A DNA stretch of 64,000 nucleotides from Paenibacillus polysaccharolyticus (GTDB lineage: Bacteria > Bacillota > Bacilli > Paenibacillales > Paenibacillaceae), in NCBI RefSeq assembly GCF_900102085.1, contig NZ_FMVM01000010.1, positions 186,001 to 250,000 on the forward strand, given 5' to 3'. The translations under genes and the position numbers were made by a program. A model generated the notes under the pieces. That model worked only from the letters and a program-made list of their open reading frames with translations. It searched no databases and was not told the origin of the DNA. How positions within the stretch are numbered: position 1 is the stretch's first letter; the number at the start of each line of letters is the position of its first letter. This document shows, piece by piece, positions 62,905 to 64,000 of this stretch.

Positions 62905-64000
<1,096 letters not shown>

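Overview
The window reads as chromosomal DNA of a Paenibacillus-like endospore-forming Firmicute. The evidence is moderate GC, strong AGGAGG-type ribosome binding sites with frequent TTG and GTG starts, YesM/YesN-type two-component systems beside sugar ABC transporters, Rex-, CcpA- and sigma-D-like sites, and large Thr-rich surface proteins with TPR-fused glycosyltransferases. I see no rRNA, tRNA, CRISPR array, prophage or complete insertion sequence.

Layout. 1-9.6 kb: lspA, an AT-rich unknown membrane-anchored protein, a YesM/YesN pair controlling a CUT1 sugar transporter with a CRE-like site, and a MATE exporter. 9.7-25.7 kb: an AraC regulator, a ~235-bp repeat element followed by an Rpn-type nuclease/transposase, an OmpR/HK/beta-propeller lipoprotein operon, trhO with a cysteine-rich SufR-like regulator, a chemoreceptor with a sigma-D promoter, a TrpXYZ-like ABC transporter, and a winged-helix/helical-repeat regulator next to an MFS transporter.

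25.8-40.7 kb is the most unusual part. Two paralogous Ser/Thr/Asn-rich proteins diverge from a basic-tailed protein and a 481-aa protein whose centre is built entirely from two peptide modules (8 and 13 residues). Three GT2-TPR glycosyltransferases follow. A convergent, translationally coupled operon carries a TPR protein, a GT2, a GT4-like enzyme with a long insert, and a methyltransferase. I infer a system that builds and glycosylates a surface (possibly spore-surface) filament or coat; no spore role is proven by the sequence.

41-64 kb: cydABDC with two Rex-like boxes; a LacI regulator divergent from a sugar ABC transporter with a matching operator; a TagO/WecA-like transferase; an ArsR regulator plus unknown protein divergent from a small SnoaL-like protein, with two TTCGAA-N4-TTCGAA boxes between; a gluconokinase/sugar ABC operon; a stand-alone GTP cyclohydrolase II; and glpP followed by the start of glpK (cut by the window edge). 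Two families of dispersed intergenic repeats occur in two copies each, three of the four copies lying between convergent genes.
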